Shown here in pieces: positions 24,701 through 30,700 of a stretch of 64,000 bases of DNA. Origin of the DNA: Valencia hispanica (Eukaryota > Chordata > Actinopteri > Cyprinodontiformes > Valenciidae); assembly GCA_963556495.2 (NCBI GenBank), contig OY747704.1, positions 7,929,001 through 7,993,000 of the forward strand, given 5' to 3'. Below the pieces are notes generated by a model that did not search any database, was not told where the DNA came from, and saw nothing but the letters and a program-made list of their open reading frames with translations. A program made the position numbers and the translations under genes. Position 1 is the first letter of the stretch; each line of letters starts with the position of its first letter.

Positions 24701-27700
24701 AAAGCGCGGCTGCCACTGCCTTTATATCTAGCTTTGGGAACATGTAGTAGACTGACGCAATCTGCTGGGATTCCTTAAATAGGAAACTTTTTAACTGATT
24801 GGAATGTTTGTATAATTGTATTGAAATGACTTCTTGTTAAGTGCCTTGAGATGACATCTGTTGTGAATTGGCGCTATATAAATAAACTGAATTGAATAGA
24901 TGCTGCTCTGCTGATCTAAGGGACCGCGCTGGAATAAGATGTGATCTAGCTGAGGACGGAACGTAGATTGAAGTGATGATATCCTCGATCTCCCAGGTCA
25001 AGAGCCCCCATGGTGTTGCTGGGTGGAAGGATGGATTCTGGAATGGGTTGTTCTTCATTGAGTGCATACACTTTGGAAAAGGTGTTGGTTTGGTATTCTT
25101 GGAACTGGGGCGGTACGAAATGGATAAGTTGAACCTGGAGAAAAGCAGAGACCAGTGTGACTGATGTGGATTGAGTCCTTTTGCTGTTTGAAGATAGGCT
25201 AGATTCTTATGATTGGTCCAAACAAGTACTGGGTCAACTGCGCCCTCCAACCAATGGCGCCCCAACTCCAGCACGAGTTTGATGGTGAGTTCTCTCTATC
25301 TCCCTCATTGTAACCACTTTCTGTGGGAGAGAGACAACGGGAAAACAAGGCAAAGGGATGAAGCTTGTCATCCGACTCTGAACATTTGGAAAGGACGGCT
25401 AAAACACCAGTGTTGGAGGCGTCCACCTCAAGGATGAATTGTAGTTCAGGGTTTGGTTGAATGAGAATAAGTGCACTAGAGAACTTCTCTTTGAGTAGTG
25501 TGAACTCTTTTTCGGCCTCGACTGACCAGATGAAGGGAACTTTAGTTGAGGAGAGAGAGGTTAGGGGAAAGACGGTTTGACTGTAGTTACGTATGAATCT
25601 TCGATAGCAATTTACAAATCCAAGAAAATGCCAGGTGACGAAAGGTGACGAATGACTTGCGGATTTGCATTTTTTAGTCTTAACATAGAGTCGGTTTTCA
25701 AGGAGTTGCTGGAAGACCAGGTGGACATGTTTCCAGTGGTCAGACAGGTTCTTGGAGTAGATTAGAATATAATCCAGGTAGACGAAAATGAACACACTGA
25801 GGAAGTCTCACAGAACATTGTTGACTAGGGCATTTGTTAACCCGAAGGACATAACCAGGTGTTTAAAATGTCCCAGAGGAGTGCGGAAGGCCGTCTACCA
25901 TTCATCTCCCTGGCGTATTCTTACAAGGTGGTAGGCGTTACGGAGTTCTAATTTGGAGAATATGGTGGTACCTTGTACTGGTTCAAAGGCAGAGAAGAGC
26001 AAGGGAAGAGGATATTTGTTTTGAACAGTGATCCGATTTAAACCCCGAAGTCAATGCAGGGACATAGGGAACCGTCCTATTTAGCGACAAAAGAATCCTG
26101 TCCCTAGGGGTGAGGAGTGGTAAGGCAAGACAAAGGTAAGGCAATTTTATTTGTGATGATTAAGAGGTAAAATAAAAATAACAGTAAAACAGACAAATCA
26201 AATAAAGTAAAAACAGCCATAAAGCAAGAATCATACACAGATACATCAAGGCATTAAAAAGCATACAATGTAAAAACAGCAAGAAGCATACATAAAACAT
26301 GATACATCAAAGCATTACTCAAAGGCAGCTCTAAACAGATACGTTTTTAGTTGTGATCTAAAAAAACTCAGTGTTTCAGTAGCTTTGCAGTTTTCTGGAA
26401 GTTTGTTCCAGAGTAAAGGAGCATAGAAACTGAAAGCTGCTTCTCCGTGTTTGGTTCTAATTCTAGGGATGTTGAGTAGACTGTAATTAGAGGACCTGAG
26501 TGTTCTGGTGGGTTGGTATGGTAACAGCATATATAATTTGGTGCTGAGCCATTCAATGATTTATAAACTAGTAAAAGTATTTTGAAGTCTATTCTCTGAG
26601 CTACAGAGAGCCATTGTAAGGACTTTAGAACTGGGGTGATGTGCTCTACTTTCCTGCTTCTTGTGAGCGTTCTGGATCAGCTGCAGCTGTCTGATTGACT
26701 GCCTCCTGCCAACGATTCATTTAGCTATTTTTCCATTGCTTCGTCTTTCATAGAGTCTAAATCATTTTGAATTCTTGAATAAATTGTGTATATGTTGTCA
26801 AAATTGGGGTATTTTTGGAAACGGGATTTGGCCCATCTGAGAGCTTGGACAGACATCAGACTGAGGAAATATGAAAACTTAGAATAATCTCTTGAGAAAG
26901 CTTGGAGGGCTTGGTTGAAGGCTATGTTACACTGAAGGAGGAAACCTCTGCAATGCCCAGCCTCACCTAAGTACTTTTCGGGAAGTGGTGTTATGACGTC
27001 ACGGTAGGGATGGTCCTCAGAGGAAGTGGAGTTCAAAGGCAGTAGCACCCTCAGCGGGTAGAACAAAAAAAGGTTGTTGTTGTTGTTGCTAAAATAAAGC
27101 TGAGATATTATCCAAACGTTGAAGTATGGCTTCTTGCTGATCTGAGGGTCCTTAGATCGTTATCATGAGTTTGGATCTGGGTGCGTTGTTCAGCAACTGA
27201 TCTAGATTGAGCGTGTGCTGGGTCAGACTAGCCTGAGTCTTCTGTCAAGTTTGAGTTAAGCTTTCTGACCCACATGTAGAACACCACTAGGGAGACCAGT
27301 TGTACAATTATAAAATGATTCATTGAAAAGAAGAATGAAAATGCTCATTGGAACAAGGAACACTGCATGGAGGAACGAAGGGATGTAGAACTGCAGGATG
27401 GGAAGTTCAGAAGGTGAGTAATAGTCTTGGATTAATACTGAATGTTTGATAGTACTCAAGATCAGATTACTTTTCATGTGGTGGAGTTGACACCAGGGAG
27501 GAATAACTAGGAGTATGGGATGTCTGCAAAATCTTCCAGAGGAGTTCTGGGAGACACAGAGATGGAGAATCTTGAGTGAGGACTGTTTTCTGAGGGCCAA
27601 AATGCAGAGCTTGGAGCTGCAGTAAGGACACAGGTAAACCAGGAGCCAGGAGGGCTGTCAGACATGGACAGCGGAAACCAGAGTTTACAGTGAAGCTGGA

Positions 27701-30700
27701 AAACGGATCACAATGAGATGACTTGGAAGACCCCCAACTTGGACACGGAGGAGCCTTGGAAGGAGCACAGGTAGGATTAATAACAAAGAGACACGGAGGT
27801 CTAGAGGTTACCACGGAGGTGCAACACACAGGTGTCGAAGGTTTGATAGCCAGCTTCCTTTATTCATCCACTGATGAACCTCAATTAGATGCAGGTGTGG
27901 AAAGCTGCCAGGCACAGCTTTGCCCTTGAGCTTGATGGGCATGTCCTCGACTCGATCAGGACCCCTGGTGGAGATCACCAGAAAGGTGGAGAAGGCAGGA
28001 AGACAAACAAAACAAACACCCCAGACTTCTAACACGGTGAAGGAAAACAGTCCACCTTTCTGAACAGTGTCTGGGAGGCTGTGGTTGCAGCCGCACAAAA
28101 AGTTGGCGTAACCAGGTCTCTTTACTTGTCGACCGAGTTGGGAATTTGCAGGACATCACATACTTCAGTACAGTGGACCGGTTGTATTCGCAGAGGTTAG
28201 TGATCATAGCCACCCACGAATAGTTAGATCGTGGGTGGCTTGAGACTTTGTCTAAAAACGCTTATAATGGCCCATTTTAATAATTTAACAGTTAATATGC
28301 ATTAATACGCTCAGTGAACACCGTTTCAGCACTACAGCAGAAGCTAATGTTTACTGTCTTCCTTATTTTTGCTCTTGGGAGTTACCATCAATCAGTCCCA
28401 GGGGGAAATAAATGGTGCTCCTGGCTTGTGCAAACACAAGCCAATAGCTAGTCAAGTAGAATCCACAAAAACTGAAACAGAAATAGTCGAGTGTCCACTG
28501 CATCACTAATATTATCACTTTATTATTGTTCCTGTAGAGATTTTTCTTGCAGCTGAGTGGGAAAAAACAAAAAGACAATCACTCTACAGCAATGGCAAAA
28601 CAGAAAAAAAGAGACGGGAAATTAAAGATTTTAACATTACTATGCATTTGACCTTTAGATGGTAGTGTAAAAAATATTTTTAGATGACCATGTTTATATC
28701 TGCAACAATGTAAATCCATTCCAGTCATCTTGGATCCAAGGCTTCTTTCAAAAAACTGTAATCCATAATTTCTAACGTTTTTCTAATGCAAACTCAAATT
28801 CATATAAAATCTATAGTTTATCATAAAGTAATCCCAAAATATTTGATGATGACTATCTACATCTGGAATATAATAAACACAATAAGTTTTTGTTTCCCTA
28901 CCAAAAAATAGCATACGCAGCACCAATCGATCTCCCACTTCCTTTTCCCTCATTCGTGAACAAGACCTCAAGATACCTAAAATCCTCCACTTGAGGGAGG
29001 AATTCGTCCCCAAGCTGCACAAGGCACTCTACCTTGTCCAGCTTGGGGACAACACCTTGGGGACAACACTAACACCTTGGCTGCACCTAGAAATCCTGTC
29101 CATAAAAGTTATGAACAGAAATGGTGACAAAAGGGCATCCTTTAGCAGAGTAAAACTCTCACCATAAACGGATCCAACTAACTGCCGGCAATACAAACCA
29201 AGCTCTGACACCGTTCGTACAGGGACCTCGACAAATCACATATCGACAAATCACATGTAGACTGGTTGGGCGAACTCCCGTGCACCCTCAAGGATCCTGC
29301 TCATAGGGTGTAGAGCCAGGGACATAGAGGACGAAAACTGCATTGTTCTTCTTGGATCCAAAGTTCGAATGTCTGTCGGACCCTCCTCTCCAGAACCCCT
29401 GAAAAGACCTTACCTGGGAGGCGTAGAAGTGTGATCCCTCTGTAGTTGGAACACACTGCAGTCCCCCTTTTCAAACAGGGGAACCACCACCCCAATCTGC
29501 CAATGCAAGAGAACCACCTCCGATGTCCATGCAAATGACCTTTTTTCTGCGGCTGGATTTGCAATTCAGGAACAGAGAACACAGGTAAAGCCAGGGACTG
29601 TGTGGATATTTTGTTTCTGCACAGCAAATATATTTCAGCTGTGCAATATTTCGAAGAAATAAAAGGGACATAATTCATTGTAATATAATTTACAATCAAT
29701 CAGGGGTTGTGTTATTTTCTGTCTTTGATTGATAGGTTTTTAAAAACTGTAACGGAAAAATCTAAAGGCCGTCATCTCCCTGTAACTGGATACGATATAC
29801 TTGTGAAAAATACCCCGGACTGACGTGTGTTAGCTAATTATTTTTATTACAATGCATTCAGCCTCTTTATGCCTGTATAAAATTTGACACTGTTCAATGC
29901 AGAATAAAACATTTTGGAACATTGTGGTCTGTTTGCTATGAACCCAAAGCAAAGAGACTTTATCACTTTGTAATTTATTTATCACAAGTCATATCTGTAT
30001 TGCAAAATTCACTATCGCATTTTCCATGTTTTCCTAATATAATGTGGGCCTAATATAGACTAACTTTAAAATGGCTTGTATCTATTAACTCTATCTATTG
30101 TATAAGAGTATGGAGGACCAAAACTGACATAATTAAGAATAAAAGCAGAAATATATATGTTTTGTTTTTCCTTTACCTTATACATGGATTTTTGCAAAGA
30201 AATTTATAAATTTTGTTTTTCCTTTTCCTTTATACGTGCATTTTCTTCAAGAAATGTATATACTTTGTTTTTCCTTTTCCTTATATGTACATTTTTGCAA
30301 ATAATTTATTTTTTTCTTTTCCAAAATACGTGCATTTTTGCAAAGAAATGTATATATTTTATTTTTCCTTTTCCTTTATACGTGCATTTTCTTCAAGTAA
30401 TGTATATATTTTGTTTTTCCTTATGCGTGCATTTTCTTAAAGAAATTTATATATTTTGTTTTTCCTTATACTTGCATTTTTGTCGTGAAATGTATATACT
30501 TTGTTTTTCCTTTTCCTTATACATGCATTCCTTGTTTTTACATTCCTTCGTCTCCTCTTTTTACTTTACCTTATGCATTTCTGCCTCATTATGCAAATGA
30601 GGAGGGCTGCCCTTCTTGGTGCTGCTCCTCTACTATTGGTCAATAAACAGGAAGGAGCACGATCCATGTGCAGATTGATTTTGCATTACTTCGCTTTTGG

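Larger units (their letters stand above)
22202..27735 (-). mobile_element. Ty3/Gypsy LTR retrotransposon, minus strand, multiply interrupted
   Basis: Two homologous flanking blocks (about 22202-22642 and 27255-27733) begin near agttaagctttctgacc and share aacactgca.ggaggaa, tagtcttggattaatactgaatg and gctggaaaacggatcacaa: these are the LTRs, several percent diverged. On the minus strand between them lie gag (26725-27066), reverse transcriptase and RNase H (24837-26110) and the integrase C-terminus (22627-22929). The element is interrupted by a TTAA DNA element (23204-24098), two L2-type pieces (24408-24896) and an L2 fragment (about 26120-26700). Exact LTR ends and duplications could not be fixed. 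Confidence 0.82.
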
